Translations under genes and position numbers: made by a program
Shown: piece by piece, positions 6,970-14,468 of the stretch
How positions within the stretch are numbered: position 1 is the stretch's first letter
How the letters are laid out: every line of letters begins with the position of its first letter
The notes under the pieces: model-generated
The model's input: only the letters and a program-made list of their open reading frames with translations
What the model was told of the DNA's origin: nothing
Database searches by the model: none
Assembly (NCBI GenBank): GCA_019415925.1
Contig: DXYG01000056.1
Location: 1 to 16,975 of the forward strand
Reading direction: 5' to 3'
From: Clostridiales bacterium
GTDB taxonomy: Bacteria > Bacillota > Clostridia > Oscillospirales > Acutalibacteraceae
Length of the DNA: 16,975 bases

Positions 6970-7096
6970 TGAAATTAAGTTTTTATCAGGTTAAGTGGGC
7001 TAGAGAAATGTTGAACAGTTATTACTGTAATTTTTTTAATAAACAAAATTCCGATTGATTCCGTTAAGTAAATCAATCGGATAAATTTTCTATAAG
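6970..7096. other. Intergenic tail between exporter promoter and deoxyribosyltransferase gene
   Basis: No gene is seen. The stretch holds the terminator hairpin at 7051-7080, and the rest is AT-rich sequence upstream of the exporter promoter. Confidence 0.6.
7032..7080 (-). terminator. Terminator after deoxyribosyltransferase-like gene
   Basis: CCGATTGATT (7051-7060) and AATCAATCGG (7071-7080) form a perfect 10-bp stem with a 10-nt loop. On the minus strand it is followed by a T-rich tract (AATTTTGTTT...). It lies 17 nt after the stop codon of the gene at 7097-7519. Confidence 0.75.
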
Positions 7097-7519
7097 CTAA
7101 AACATTTTTCCTGTATACGGTTTTGGCGGAAGCATTGTAAAATCGTAGCTTTCAAGCTCATTAAGCGTAATGTTGCTGTGACAGCCCTCGTGCACCATCA
7201 GGTTCGAATCCTCGCCGAGGTGAACTACAACAACGGGCGTGTTTGTGCCATATGCGTAGCCGCATTCCCAAGCCGTTCCGCTGTCGCTGTAGCCGCCGTA
7301 GTAGAGCATAACAACAACGTCTGCCCAGTCAATAAAGCGTTTGTCGTTCATAAACGTTTCTTTTGACCATAGCTTGTTTTGCGTGTTTTCTTCATTTCTC
7401 ACTTCGTTGAGTCTGGGACTGAAAACGTCAAAGCCACGTGAAAAAAGTATTTTTTCTGCTTTTTCGATATTTTTAATCTCTTCATCATTAAAAAACGGTC
7501 CTGCAAGATAAATCTTCAT
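7097..7519 (-). CDS. Nucleoside 2-deoxyribosyltransferase family protein
   Basis: A 140-residue protein of the nucleoside 2-deoxyribosyltransferase fold. It opens with MKIYLAGPFF, the N-terminal strand and loop typical of the family, and has ADVVVML (66-72). SDSGTAWECGYAYG (78-91) contains the expected nucleophile Glu85 and the partner Asp79. A late Asn-rich loop (HSNITLNEL) fits the substrate-closing region. Enzymes of this family exchange bases between deoxynucleosides in purine/pyrimidine salvage, while relatives hydrolyse nucleotides or related N-glycosides. The exact substrate is open. It follows the metalloregulator gene by 44 nt on the same strand, so it is probably cotranscribed. The ribosome binding site is weak (GGAATG). 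Confidence 0.85.
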   Translation of the reverse strand: MKIYLAGPFFNDEEIKNIEKAEKILFSRGFDVFSPRLNEVRNEENTQNKLWSKETFMNDKRFIDWADVVVMLYYGGYSDSGTAWECGYAYGTNTPVVVVHLGEDSNLMVHEGCHSNITLNELESYDFTMLPPKPYTGKMF

Positions 7520-7563
7520 TTATTTCATTCCATTCATATGAAAATTAAATTCGACAGTCAGCG

Positions 7564-7932
7564 TCAGATGTTATGCTCAAGATGCTTTTTCAGTGCCGAA
7601 AAAGTTTCGTCGCTGATAACGTGTTCAATTTTGCAGGCGTCGGCAGCCGCAGTTTCACTGCTGACGCCGAGCTTCTCAAACAGTGCGGAAAGTACGGTGT
7701 GGCGTTCGTAGGTTTTTTGTGCAATTTCCTGACCAAGCTCCGTAAGATTAAGCGCACCGTCCTTTGAAACCGTCAGATAACCGCCCTCTTTTAAAAGTCC
7801 TACTGCTCGGCTTACACTTGGCTTTGAATAGCCCATATGCTCGCATACGTCAATTGAGCGTACAAATCCCGTTTTCTTGTTGAGTATATAAATGGTTTCA
7901 AGGTACATTTCACCTGATTCCTTTAGCTGCAT
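7564..7932 (-). CDS. DtxR/MntR-family metal-dependent repressor, short form
   Basis: A 122-residue regulator. I start at the ATG at 7932 because AGGGAG lies 8 nt before it; the GTG at 7941 sits almost on that site. An N-terminal winged helix-turn-helix (VRSIDVCEHMGYSKPSVSRA, about 24-43) is followed by the dimerisation/metal domain. Metal ligands follow the DtxR/IdeR primary-site pattern: Met9 in GEMYLETIY, then Cys100, Glu103 and His104 in ACKIEHVISDE. B. subtilis MntR has Asp in place of this Met. The ancillary site is incomplete: His78 is kept, but the usual Glu and second His positions are Ser82 and Ala96. There is no SH3-like third domain. It probably senses Fe or Mn; which one cannot be decided here. 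Confidence 0.88.
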   Translation of the reverse strand: MQLKESGEMYLETIYILNKKTGFVRSIDVCEHMGYSKPSVSRAVGLLKEGGYLTVSKDGALNLTELGQEIAQKTYERHTVLSALFEKLGVSSETAAADACKIEHVISDETFSALKKHLEHNI

Positions 7933-7966
7933 TTCAAGCACTCCCTACAAGTTCAAATATACACAA

Positions 7967-7995
7967 ATCATATCATATTTTATATTCAAAATCAA
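7967..7995 (-). promoter_or_regulatory. Promoter of metalloregulator gene
   Basis: On the minus strand -35 TTGATT (plus 7990-7995), a 17-bp spacer and -10 TATGAT (plus 7967-7972) precede the ribosome binding site by about 20 nt. No clear DtxR or MntR operator palindrome was recognised over it. Confidence 0.6.
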
Positions 7996-8085
7996 TTACC
8001 GTTTGTAAATATCTGCTTTTTGCAATTAAAATTATTTAATCCTGCAAATAAAAACTATAAATTCTTTACTAATTTAAAAAAATCC

Positions 8086-8114
8086 TTGATTTTATCGTGA
8101 TAATGTTCTAAAAT
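8086..8114 (+). promoter_or_regulatory. Promoter of ilvA-ridA
   Basis: -35 TTGATT (8086-8091), a 17-bp spacer and -10 TAAAAT (8109-8114) lie 36 bp upstream of the ilvA start. I see no T-box or leader-peptide attenuator, so the amino-acid regulation common for ilv genes is not evident. Confidence 0.6.
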
Positions 8115-8150
8115 TATAAAAGTGTATATTAATGGAAAAGGAAGAATATT

Positions 8151-9344
8151 ATGCTTACACTCGACAAGATATATCATGCTTCATATGTTCTCAAAGACGT
8201 AATCAGACCAACTCACCTTGTAAAAGCGCAGTCTATTACCGATGAGTGCGATATTTACCTCAAGCCCGAAAATTTACAGATTACGGGTTCGTTCAAGGTA
8301 AGAGGCTCAGGCTACAAAATATCACAGCTTTCCGACGAGGAAAAAAAGAGAGGCGTAATTGCCTGCTCGGCAGGTAATCACGCACAAGGCGTTGCGCTTG
8401 CCGCTACAAAGTACGGAATCAAGTCGCTTATCTGCCTGCCCGACGGTGCTCCTATTTCAAAGGTCGAGGCTACAAAGGGTTACGGAGCAGACGTTTGTAT
8501 GGTTCCAGGCGTTTATGATGACGCCTACAACGAGGCTTTAAGACTTCGTGACGAGAAGAACTACACCTTTATTCATCCTTTTGACGATGAAAACGTAATT
8601 GCAGGACAGGGCACAATCGGTATCGAAATTCTCAATGAAATGCCCGATGTTGACGCTGTTGTTGCCTCAATCGGCGGCGGCGGACTTCTTTCTGGTGTTG
8701 CGTGTGCAATAAAGAGCCTTAACCCAAACATCAAGGTTTACGGTGTTCAGGCAGAGGGTGCTCCCTCAATGTATGAGTCAATCAAACAAGGTAAGATTGT
8801 TACGCTCGACTCAGTTTCCACAGTTGCAGACGGTATTCAGGTTAAAGAGCCGGGTGAGCACACGTTTGAATACATAAAGAAGTACGTTGACGATATCGTA
8901 ACTGTAAGCGACGACGAAATCTCATCGGCAATTTTAAAGCTGATTGAAACACAGAAGATGATTGCAGAGGGCGCAGGTGCGGCTCCGCTTGCTGCCGTTA
9001 TGTTCAACAAGCTCCCCGTAAAGGGCAAAAAGGTTGTCTGCATTGTTTCAGGCGGTAACATTGACGTTACAATCCTTTCAAGGGTAATCAAGAGAGGACT
9101 TCTTATGACAGGCAGACAGCAGACCGTTTGCGTTGAGCTTCAGGATAAGCCCGGGCAGCTTCTTGCTGTTGCAAAGATTATTGCTGACCTCGGAGCAAAC
9201 GTAATTTCAATTCACCACGAAAGAGCAAGCGAGGGTTCAGACGTCAACGGCTGTTATCTCAGAATCGTGCTTGAAACAAAGAATTACGAGCACGTAAGAG
9301 AAATCACAAAAGCACTCACAGACGCAGGCTTTAAGCTTGTATAA
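8151..9344 (+). CDS. ilvA: Threonine ammonia-lyase (threonine dehydratase) with ACT domain
   Basis: A 397-residue fold-type II PLP enzyme that converts L-threonine to 2-oxobutyrate and ammonia, the entry to isoleucine synthesis or a catabolic route. The PLP lysine is Lys49 in ITGSFKVRG. CSAGNHAQG (72-80), the phosphate-cradling GGGGL (175-179) and SGGNID (300-305) are all present. Residues from about 325 form one ACT regulatory domain (VCVELQDKPGQLLAV onward), so allosteric control by an amino acid is likely. The length and single ACT domain match the shorter 'threonine ammonia-lyase' group common in Clostridia rather than E. coli IlvA with two ACT-like modules. AAAAGGAAG gives a good ribosome binding site. 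The next gene, RidA, processes its reactive by-product. Confidence 0.93.
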   Translation: MLTLDKIYHASYVLKDVIRPTHLVKAQSITDECDIYLKPENLQITGSFKVRGSGYKISQLSDEEKKRGVIACSAGNHAQGVALAATKYGIKSLICLPDGAPISKVEATKGYGADVCMVPGVYDDAYNEALRLRDEKNYTFIHPFDDENVIAGQGTIGIEILNEMPDVDAVVASIGGGGLLSGVACAIKSLNPNIKVYGVQAEGAPSMYESIKQGKIVTLDSVSTVADGIQVKEPGEHTFEYIKKYVDDIVTVSDDEISSAILKLIETQKMIAEGAGAAPLAAVMFNKLPVKGKKVVCIVSGGNIDVTILSRVIKRGLLMTGRQQTVCVELQDKPGQLLAVAKIIADLGANVISIHHERASEGSDVNGCYLRIVLETKNYEHVREITKALTDAGFKLV

Positions 9345-9362
9345 AATACGGAGGTAATTAAA

Positions 9363-9734
9363 ATGGAAAAGATTTATACTAAAAATGCACCCGATGCAAT
9401 CGGCCCTTATTCACAGGCTGTAAAGGTAAACGGACTTGTTTTCACCTCAGGTCAGATTGCCATTAACCCTGCAAGCGGCAACGTTGAGGCTGTAACAATT
9501 GAGGAGCAGACCGAACAGGTTTGCACAAACCTCAAAAATGTTCTTGAAGCAGCAGGCAGTTCGCTTGAAAAGGCTGTAAAGACAGTATGCTTCCTCAAAA
9601 ATATGGAGGACTTTGCGGCTTTTAACGCAGTTTACGGCAAGTATTTCACCGAAAAGCCTGCTCGTTCATGCGTTGCAGTAAAACAGCTTCCCAAGGACGT
9701 TCTTGTTGAGGTAGAGGTAATCGCAGAAGTTTAA
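9363..9734 (+). CDS. ridA: RidA (YjgF/UK114) enamine/imine deaminase
   Basis: A 123-residue protein of standard RidA length. RidA hydrolyses 2-aminoacrylate and 2-iminobutyrate, the reactive intermediates released by PLP lyases such as IlvA, and so protects other PLP enzymes. The conserved opening NAPDAIGPYSQAV (8-20), the active-site Arg101 with Cys103 in KPARSCVAV, and Glu116 in LVEVEVIAEV are all present. It starts 18 nt after ilvA with a strong GGAGGTAATT ribosome binding site, so the two genes form an operon that couples the enzyme to its detoxifier. A terminator follows. Confidence 0.96.
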   Translation: MEKIYTKNAPDAIGPYSQAVKVNGLVFTSGQIAINPASGNVEAVTIEEQTEQVCTNLKNVLEAAGSSLEKAVKTVCFLKNMEDFAAFNAVYGKYFTEKPARSCVAVKQLPKDVLVEVEVIAEV

Positions 9735-9759
9735 TTCTGTTTTCGACATACAAACCATT

Positions 9760-9794
9760 AAACAGTCGGGGTAAAATCCGACTGTTTTATTTTT
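9760..9794 (+). terminator. Terminator after ridA
   Basis: AAACAGTCGG (9760-9769) and CCGACTGTTT (9778-9787) form a perfect stem with an 8-nt loop. TTATTTTT follows. A strong rho-independent terminator. Confidence 0.9.
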
Positions 9795-9804
9795 GCACTT
9801 GCTA

Positions 9805-9833
9805 TTGAATAATACTTTATTATATGTTAAAAT
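9805..9833 (+). promoter_or_regulatory. Promoter of degV-family gene
   Basis: -35 TTGAAT (9805-9810) and -10 TAAAAT (9828-9833) with a 17-bp spacer lie about 40 bp before the start codon and just after the ridA terminator. Confidence 0.55.
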
Positions 9834-9873
9834 GAATATAAAATAAAACAAAAATTAAAAAGTTTGGAGAATA

Positions 9874-10722
9874 ATGATGAAAGTTAAGATTATTTCTGAC
9901 AGCACTTGCGACCTTTCAAAGGAATTACTCGAAAAGTACGACATCAGCATTGTACCTCTGTACGTTGTTATGAATGACAAAACTATGCGTGACGGACTTG
10001 AGGTAACTCCCGAGGATATTTACGAATACGTTGATAAGAACGGCAGGCTTCCCTCAACAAGCGCCGCAAATCTCGGAGATTATCTTGATACTTTTAAATA
10101 CTGGCGTGAGCAGGGATATGAGATTGTCCACTTCGATATAAGCAGTGATTTTTCAAGTACACATCATAACGCTTGTATGGCGGCTGAGGAGGTCGGCGGA
10201 GTGTACGTTGTAGACTCACGAAACCTCTCAACAGGACAGGGTCTGGCAGTTCTGCACGGTGCAGAGATGGCTCAGAACGGCAAATCTGCAAAGGAAATCT
10301 ACGAGGAATGTACTGCACTCACCTCAAAGATTGAAGCAAGCTTTGTCGTTGACAGCATTGATTATCTCTACAAAGGCGGACGCTGTTCTGCACTTGCGGC
10401 TTTCGGTGCAAATCTCTTGAAACTAAAGCCTTGCATTGAAGTAAAGGACGGCAAAATGAACCCCGGTAAAAAGTATCGTGGAAACATCAGCAGAGTTATG
10501 CTTAACTATGTTGAGGAGCGTTTAAAAGGCAGAGATGACATAGATAAGAGCCGAATTTTCATTACGCATACAAAGTGCAGTGAAGAGGACGTTGAAGCGG
10601 TTAGGCAGAAGATACTTGAAATCTGCCCCGATTTTAAAGAAATCCTTGAAACTACTGCCGGTTGTACGGTAACAACTCACTGCGGACCGAACACGCTCGG
10701 TATTTTGTTCATACGTAAATAA
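9874..10722 (+). CDS. DegV-family fatty-acid-binding protein
   Basis: A 282-residue DegV protein of normal length. DegV proteins bind a single fatty acid; the FakB members present it to FakA kinase for phosphorylation and use in phospholipid synthesis. Visible family motifs are IISDSTCDLS (6-15), the PSTSAA loop (60-65), ISSDFSSTHHNA (89-100) and VDSRNLSTGQGL (113-124), followed by VDSIDYLYKGGRCS in the second domain. There are two consecutive ATGs; GGAG sits 4 nt before the first and 7 nt before the second, so the true start may be 9877. No fakA partner is in the window, so a FakB role is only a family expectation. It is monocistronic, between its own promoter and terminator. Confidence 0.93.
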   Translation: MMKVKIISDSTCDLSKELLEKYDISIVPLYVVMNDKTMRDGLEVTPEDIYEYVDKNGRLPSTSAANLGDYLDTFKYWREQGYEIVHFDISSDFSSTHHNACMAAEEVGGVYVVDSRNLSTGQGLAVLHGAEMAQNGKSAKEIYEECTALTSKIEASFVVDSIDYLYKGGRCSALAAFGANLLKLKPCIEVKDGKMNPGKKYRGNISRVMLNYVEERLKGRDDIDKSRIFITHTKCSEEDVEAVRQKILEICPDFKEILETTAGCTVTTHCGPNTLGILFIRK

Positions 10723-10737
10723 ACATTATTTAAATAT

Positions 10738-10780
10738 GCAACAGCCGCTACGAATTAAAAACGGAGCGGTTGTTGTATTA
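10738..10780 (+). terminator. Terminator after degV-family gene
   Basis: GCAACAGCCGCT (10738-10749) pairs with AGCGGTTGTTGT (10765-10776) with G-T pairs at two places, followed by ATTATTT. The -35 of the next promoter overlaps its 3' arm. Confidence 0.7.
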
Positions 10781-10801
10781 TTTATCAAGTTATGCTATAA
10801 T
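10773..10801 (+). promoter_or_regulatory. Promoter of TtcA-like gene
   Basis: -35 TTGTAT (10773-10778), a 17-bp spacer and a perfect -10 TATAAT (10796-10801). It is compactly placed over the end of the preceding terminator. Confidence 0.6.
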
Positions 10802-10834
10802 TCTCACGAATAAACAGTTTTCAGGGAGCAGAAT

Positions 10835-11674
10835 ATGGGCAGAGAACTTGAAAAACACGAGCTTGTCGAGCGCAGTATAATCAAAACCTACAGAAAAAGA
10901 ATATGGAATCCGTTTTTAATTGCGTTAAAGAATTATAAACTCGTGAACGCAGGCGATAAAATCGCCGTCTGCATATCGGGCGGCAAGGACTCTATGCTTA
11001 TGGCTAAGCTTTTGCAGGAGCTTCATAAGTACAGCGAAGTGCCGTTTGAGCTTGTGTATCTTGTAATGGACCCCGGTTACAATGCGGAAAACCGTAAAAA
11101 GATTGAGGACAACGCAAGACTTCTGCATATTCCGATTACGGTTTTTGAAACTGATATTTTCACCGTAGCCGACAAAACGGAAAAATCACCCTGCTATCTA
11201 TGCGCAAGAATGAGGAGGGGACATCTCTACAAAAAGGCGCAGGATTTGGGGTGCAATAAAATTGCGCTCGGTCATCATTTCAACGACGTAATCGAAACCA
11301 CTCTGCTCGGAATGTTCTACGGCTCACAAATCCAGTCAATGCCGCCAAAGCTCCACAGCACAAACTTTGAGGGAATGGAGCTTATCCGACCTATGTACTG
11401 TATTCACGAGGACGCAATAATCGCATGGCAGAAGTACAACGGACTGGAGTTTATTCAGTGTGCCTGCCGATTTACCGAAAATTGCGAAAACGGAACAGGC
11501 GACTCAAAGCGACAGGAGATAAAACAGCTTATAAAGGAGCTTAAAAAGACAAATCCGAATATTGAAAAGAGCATTTTCAACAGCATTCACTCTGTCTGCC
11601 TTGACACAATGGTGGGGTATAAGTCAAACGGAGTTGAGCATAGCTTTCTTGATAATTATGATGAAATAAATTAA
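10835..11674 (+). CDS. TtcA-like tRNA cytidine 2-thiolation / PP-loop ATPase
   Basis: A 279-residue PP-loop protein. The ATP-pyrophosphatase motif CISGGKDS is at about 46-53. A CxxC pair (Cys120, Cys123) lies in SPCYLCARMRRG, LGHHFNDVIETTLLG (145-159) is typical of the TtcA/TilS superfamily, and CAC (Cys209, Cys211) lies in the C-terminal part. In TtcA three cysteines hold a [4Fe-4S] cluster used to install 2-thiocytidine at tRNA position 32. The cysteine layout fits a cluster-binding thiolase rather than TilS. Clostridial members are annotated variously as TtcA-like, so the exact tRNA position modified is uncertain. The ribosome binding site AGGGAG is well placed. It is a single-gene unit with its own promoter and terminator. 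Confidence 0.85.
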   Translation: MGRELEKHELVERSIIKTYRKRIWNPFLIALKNYKLVNAGDKIAVCISGGKDSMLMAKLLQELHKYSEVPFELVYLVMDPGYNAENRKKIEDNARLLHIPITVFETDIFTVADKTEKSPCYLCARMRRGHLYKKAQDLGCNKIALGHHFNDVIETTLLGMFYGSQIQSMPPKLHSTNFEGMELIRPMYCIHEDAIIAWQKYNGLEFIQCACRFTENCENGTGDSKRQEIKQLIKELKKTNPNIEKSIFNSIHSVCLDTMVGYKSNGVEHSFLDNYDEIN

Positions 11675-11691
11675 ATATTCTATCAATACTG

Positions 11692-11725
11692 AAAAGGACA
11701 GCGTTTTGTGCTGTTCTTTTTTTGT
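11692..11725 (+). terminator. Terminator after TtcA-like gene
   Basis: AAAAGGACAGC (11692-11702) and GCTGTTCTTTT (11710-11720) form a stem with one G-T pair and a 7-nt loop. A run of T residues continues to about 11723. Confidence 0.88.
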
Positions 11726-11744
11726 AAAATTTTGTTTATAATTA

Positions 11745-11776
11745 TTGACATCTTATATTAATTGGGTTATTATAAT
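11745..11776 (+). promoter_or_regulatory. Promoter of membrane-protein gene
   Basis: A perfect -35 TTGACA (11745-11750) with TATTAT at 17 bp (11768-11773), or TATAAT at 20 bp. It lies about 40 bp before the start codon. Confidence 0.65.
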
Positions 11777-11814
11777 AATACAATATAAACATTATATGAA
11801 ACGAGGTGTTTTTT

Positions 11815-12402
11815 GTGAAATCAAATTTATCTAACGAAAACAAGCAGGAAAAACTATGCGGAAGAAAAGGTGAAGTAAGGCTTTACAATATGATTTTGCC
11901 GCCGTTTATGCTTATAATGCTTTCACCGCTTCATTTGCTTATTTCTCTTGTTGGTAACTTTATAATTGATTCTGTAATTGTGCTTATAATTTCCCTGATA
12001 ATATTCAGGAAAATAGATGGTCAATTGTATAAAAAAACCATACCAAAAGTCTGGTCGCTCGGATTTGCATCCGATTATATCGGTGTTATATATTTAATTT
12101 TTGTCAGTCTTGTCGGGTATTTTGCAGGAGCTTACGATTATCACGAAGGAGATAATATTATCCGCAAATATTTGACGGGTGCAAATCTGGCTTTTAATCA
12201 TTCTGATACTTCAAGCTTCTGGGCTGTTGCTTTCGTTGCAAGCGGAATATTAGTTGCAGCAATTTGTATTTTTCTTTTCAATTATTTTATTTCTTTCAGA
12301 AAAACAGACCTTACAAAAAAACAGAAATTATTTTCGTCAATTATGCTTGCAGTATGTACAGCACCGTACACGCTCCTTTTGCCGTCGGATTTATTCTACT
12401 AA
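11815..12402 (+). CDS. Unrecognised multi-pass membrane protein
   Basis: Predicted 195 residues. I do not recognise the family. I chose the GTG at 11815 because GAGG lies about 8 nt upstream; the GTG at 11806 overlaps that site. A short basic, polar N-terminus (MKSNLSNENKQEKLCGRK) precedes about five hydrophobic segments: two in the first 75 residues, one around SDYIGVIYLIFVSLVGYFAGA, one around WAVAFVASGILVAAICIFLF, and one at the C-terminal end. Basic residues after each helix (FRKIDGQLYKK, FRKTDLTKKQK) suggest cytoplasmic loops. There is no signal peptide cleavage site and no catalytic motif. It is flanked by its own promoter and a terminator, not in an operon. The codon use looks AT-richer than the neighbouring genes, which may mean lineage-specific acquisition. 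Confidence 0.75.
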   Translation: MKSNLSNENKQEKLCGRKGEVRLYNMILPPFMLIMLSPLHLLISLVGNFIIDSVIVLIISLIIFRKIDGQLYKKTIPKVWSLGFASDYIGVIYLIFVSLVGYFAGAYDYHEGDNIIRKYLTGANLAFNHSDTSSFWAVAFVASGILVAAICIFLFNYFISFRKTDLTKKQKLFSSIMLAVCTAPYTLLLPSDLFY

Positions 12403-12418
12403 TTATTAAAATAAAAAA

Positions 12419-12445
12419 GCAGGAACAGTTTTTCGCTGTTCCTGC
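12419..12445. terminator. Bidirectional terminator between membrane protein gene and potABCD
   Basis: GCAGGAACAG (12419-12428) and CTGTTCCTGC (12436-12445) form a perfect 10-bp stem with a 7-nt loop. On the minus strand it is followed by TTTTTTATTTT, a strong stop for potABCD. On the plus strand the tail ATATTCTTT is weaker but serviceable, so it probably ends both converging transcripts. Confidence 0.85.
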
Positions 12446-12529
12446 ATATTCTTTACTTTATAAGAAACTGCTTCGAAACGGTCGGGCAAAGATAACTTGA
12501 CAATATCAATCTGTCTGCTCGAATTGCGT

Positions 12530-12550
12530 GTCGAGGCACTCGACTTTTTA
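12530..12550 (+). terminator. Small hairpin at potD 3' end
   Basis: GTCGAG and CTCGAC (12530-12535, 12539-12544) enclose a GCA loop, and TTTTTA follows on the plus strand. It would act against plus-strand read-through into potD, but may be fortuitous. Confidence 0.3.
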
Positions 12551-13621
12551 TTCTGCCTGAATTTTTACGAACTGTTCCTGCATATATGCGTATACGTCGT
12601 CGGGAACATTTGTGAATACATAGCATTTGTCAAGATATTCATCACTCGGGAAGATAAGCTCGCTCTTCTTCATATCCTCGTCAAGGTACTCGTCATATGC
12701 TTCCTGATTCGGTGTTGCGTAATTCAGATATTTGCAGTTTTCAGCCGCAACCTCGGGCTTCTGTATAAAGTTGATGAACTTCTCTGCATTTTCCTTGTTT
12801 TTACTGCATTTCGGAATACACATTGCGTCATAGAAAAGGTTTGCGCCGTCCTCGGGCATTGCATAGTCAAGATCCTCGTTTGCATCCATCATAGTCATAA
12901 CGTCGCCTGCGTAATAAGGTGCAATTGCCGCCTGACTCTTTTCCATTTCGGTAAATACCTGATCCATAACGTACTTTTTAAGTAACGGCTTCTGCTCGGC
13001 AAGCTTTTCAGCCGCCTTGTCAATATCTTCCTTTGTGCAGTTAGCAGGGTTAATTCCGCAAAGCTGCATTGCAATTGCCATTGCGTCACGGCTGTTGTTG
13101 AACATAAGAATCTGACCTTTAAGGCTTTCGTCCCAGAGTGCGTCCCACGAAGTAGGCTTTTTGCTTACCTTTGTCTTGTCATAAATCATTGCGGTAACGC
13201 CCCAGCTGTAGCAGACTGTGTATTTACCCTCGGGGTCGCAGTCAAGCTTCTTAAAGCGGTCCATAATATATTCATAATTCGGAATGTTGTCAAAATTAAG
13301 TTCAAGCAGCATATCCTCTTCGATGAGCTTACTTATCATATAGTCCGACGGAATAATAACATCGTAGCTTACGTTGCTGTTTTTCAGCATATTGTAAAGC
13401 TCTTCGTTCGTTTCGTAAGTGGTGTAGTTTACCTTGATACCGGTTTCGCTCTCAAATTCGTCGATAACGTCCATAAGGTCGTCCTCACCGTTCGAGATAT
13501 ACTCGCCCCAGTTGTAGACGTTTACTTCACCTGCACTACTGCTGTTGCCGCAACCCGAAAAACAGGCTGCAAACGATGCTGTCATCAAAACAGCAAGGAT
13601 AATACTGATTGTTCTTTTCAT
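12548..13621 (-). CDS. potD: Spermidine/putrescine-binding lipoprotein
   Basis: A 357-residue periplasmic-type binding protein anchored as a lipoprotein. The N-terminus MKRTISIILAVLMTASFAAC leads to a lipobox FSGC with the modified cysteine at 24 (Phe at -3 is less usual than Leu). A Ser-rich tether follows, then VNVYNWGEYIS, the classic start of mature PotD. The length matches PotD/PotF. It captures polyamines outside the membrane and delivers them to PotBC. The last gene of the operon, it starts 31 nt after potC with GGGAG 8 nt before the ATG. Whether it prefers spermidine or putrescine cannot be told from this reading. Confidence 0.95.
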   Translation of the reverse strand: MKRTISIILAVLMTASFAACFSGCGNSSSAGEVNVYNWGEYISNGEDDLMDVIDEFESETGIKVNYTTYETNEELYNMLKNSNVSYDVIIPSDYMISKLIEEDMLLELNFDNIPNYEYIMDRFKKLDCDPEGKYTVCYSWGVTAMIYDKTKVSKKPTSWDALWDESLKGQILMFNNSRDAMAIAMQLCGINPANCTKEDIDKAAEKLAEQKPLLKKYVMDQVFTEMEKSQAAIAPYYAGDVMTMMDANEDLDYAMPEDGANLFYDAMCIPKCSKNKENAEKFINFIQKPEVAAENCKYLNYATPNQEAYDEYLDEDMKKSELIFPSDEYLDKCYVFTNVPDDVYAYMQEQFVKIQAE

Positions 13622-13652
13622 TTCTCAATCTCCCTTAAAAATTTTTTATTAA

Positions 13653-14468
13653 TCACGTCTTTTGTGCTTTTACTTTTTCCTCGTGCCTGTCACGCAGATT
13701 AATGATAATCATTATAATAAGCACCGCAAGAAACAGCAAAGCTGAAAGAGCGTTGATTTTCGGTGAAATTCTCCTGTGCGTCATTGAGTAAATCTCAATC
13801 GACAGGTTCTGGAACTTTGCACCCCTCGTAAAGTAGGTGATGATAAAGTCGTCAAGCGAATATGTAAAGCTCATAAGCAGTCCCGAGAAAATACCGGGCA
13901 TAAGCTCGTGAATAACAACCTTGTAGAATGCCTGCCACTGATTGCACCCGAGGTCGAGTGCGGCGTCGTAAATACTGCTGTCCATTCTCCTTATTCTCGG
14001 CATAACATTGAGCACAACAAATGGTACGCAGAAGCAGATATGCGAAATCAGCACCGTCACAAAGCCCATTTCAAAGTTGAACATAACGCCGAGGAACGTA
14101 AACAAGAGCATAAGCGAAACGCCCATTACAATGTCGGGGCTGATAATCGGAATGTTTGACGCATTCTGAATCAGCACACGCTTTTTGCCTTTGAAGTTAT
14201 TAATTCCGATTGCTGCGGCTGTTCCGAGAATCGTGGCAAAAAACGAAGCGAGCACGGCAATTATTAATGTATTGCCGAGAGCGTTCATAATATTATCGTC
14301 TTTAAAAAGCTGTTCATACCATTTAAGTGAAAATCCCTGCCATACGGTAGATTTACCCTTGTTAAAGGAGTAAAAAATCAGTACGGCAATAGGTGCATAA
14401 AGAAAAATCATAATAAGAGCGATATAGATTTTTGAAAGTATGCCGCCTTTTTTCTTTGCTGTTTTCAC
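13653..14468 (-). CDS. potC: Spermidine/putrescine ABC transporter permease PotC
   Basis: A 271-residue inner-membrane permease with about six membrane helices. It begins with GTG at 14468, overlapping the potB stop (GTGA); GAGGAGG lies 7 nt upstream inside potB. The ABC importer EAA-type loop that docks on the ATPase is visible as YDAALDLGCNQWQAFYKVV, followed by ELMPGIFSG. The C-terminus ends in basic residues. With PotB it forms the heterodimeric channel. Overlapping start and stop imply tight translational coupling with potB. Confidence 0.95.
   Translation of the reverse strand: MKTAKKKGGILSKIYIALIMIFLYAPIAVLIFYSFNKGKSTVWQGFSLKWYEQLFKDDNIMNALGNTLIIAVLASFFATILGTAAAIGINNFKGKKRVLIQNASNIPIISPDIVMGVSLMLLFTFLGVMFNFEMGFVTVLISHICFCVPFVVLNVMPRIRRMDSSIYDAALDLGCNQWQAFYKVVIHELMPGIFSGLLMSFTYSLDDFIITYFTRGAKFQNLSIEIYSMTHRRISPKINALSALLFLAVLIIMIIINLRDRHEEKVKAQKT

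Noticed and set aside
7933..8150. DtxR/MntR operator over the divergent promoters
   Set aside because: No clear palindrome of the expected type could be found; AT-rich near-symmetries did not hold up when aligned.
8000..8150. T-box or leader-peptide attenuator before ilvA
   Set aside because: The predicted start is only about 30 nt from the gene, with no terminator hairpin or T-box-like sequence.
12264..12500. A 78-codon plus-strand open frame after the membrane protein
   Set aside because: It overlaps the membrane protein gene in another frame and runs through the terminator; no ribosome binding site.
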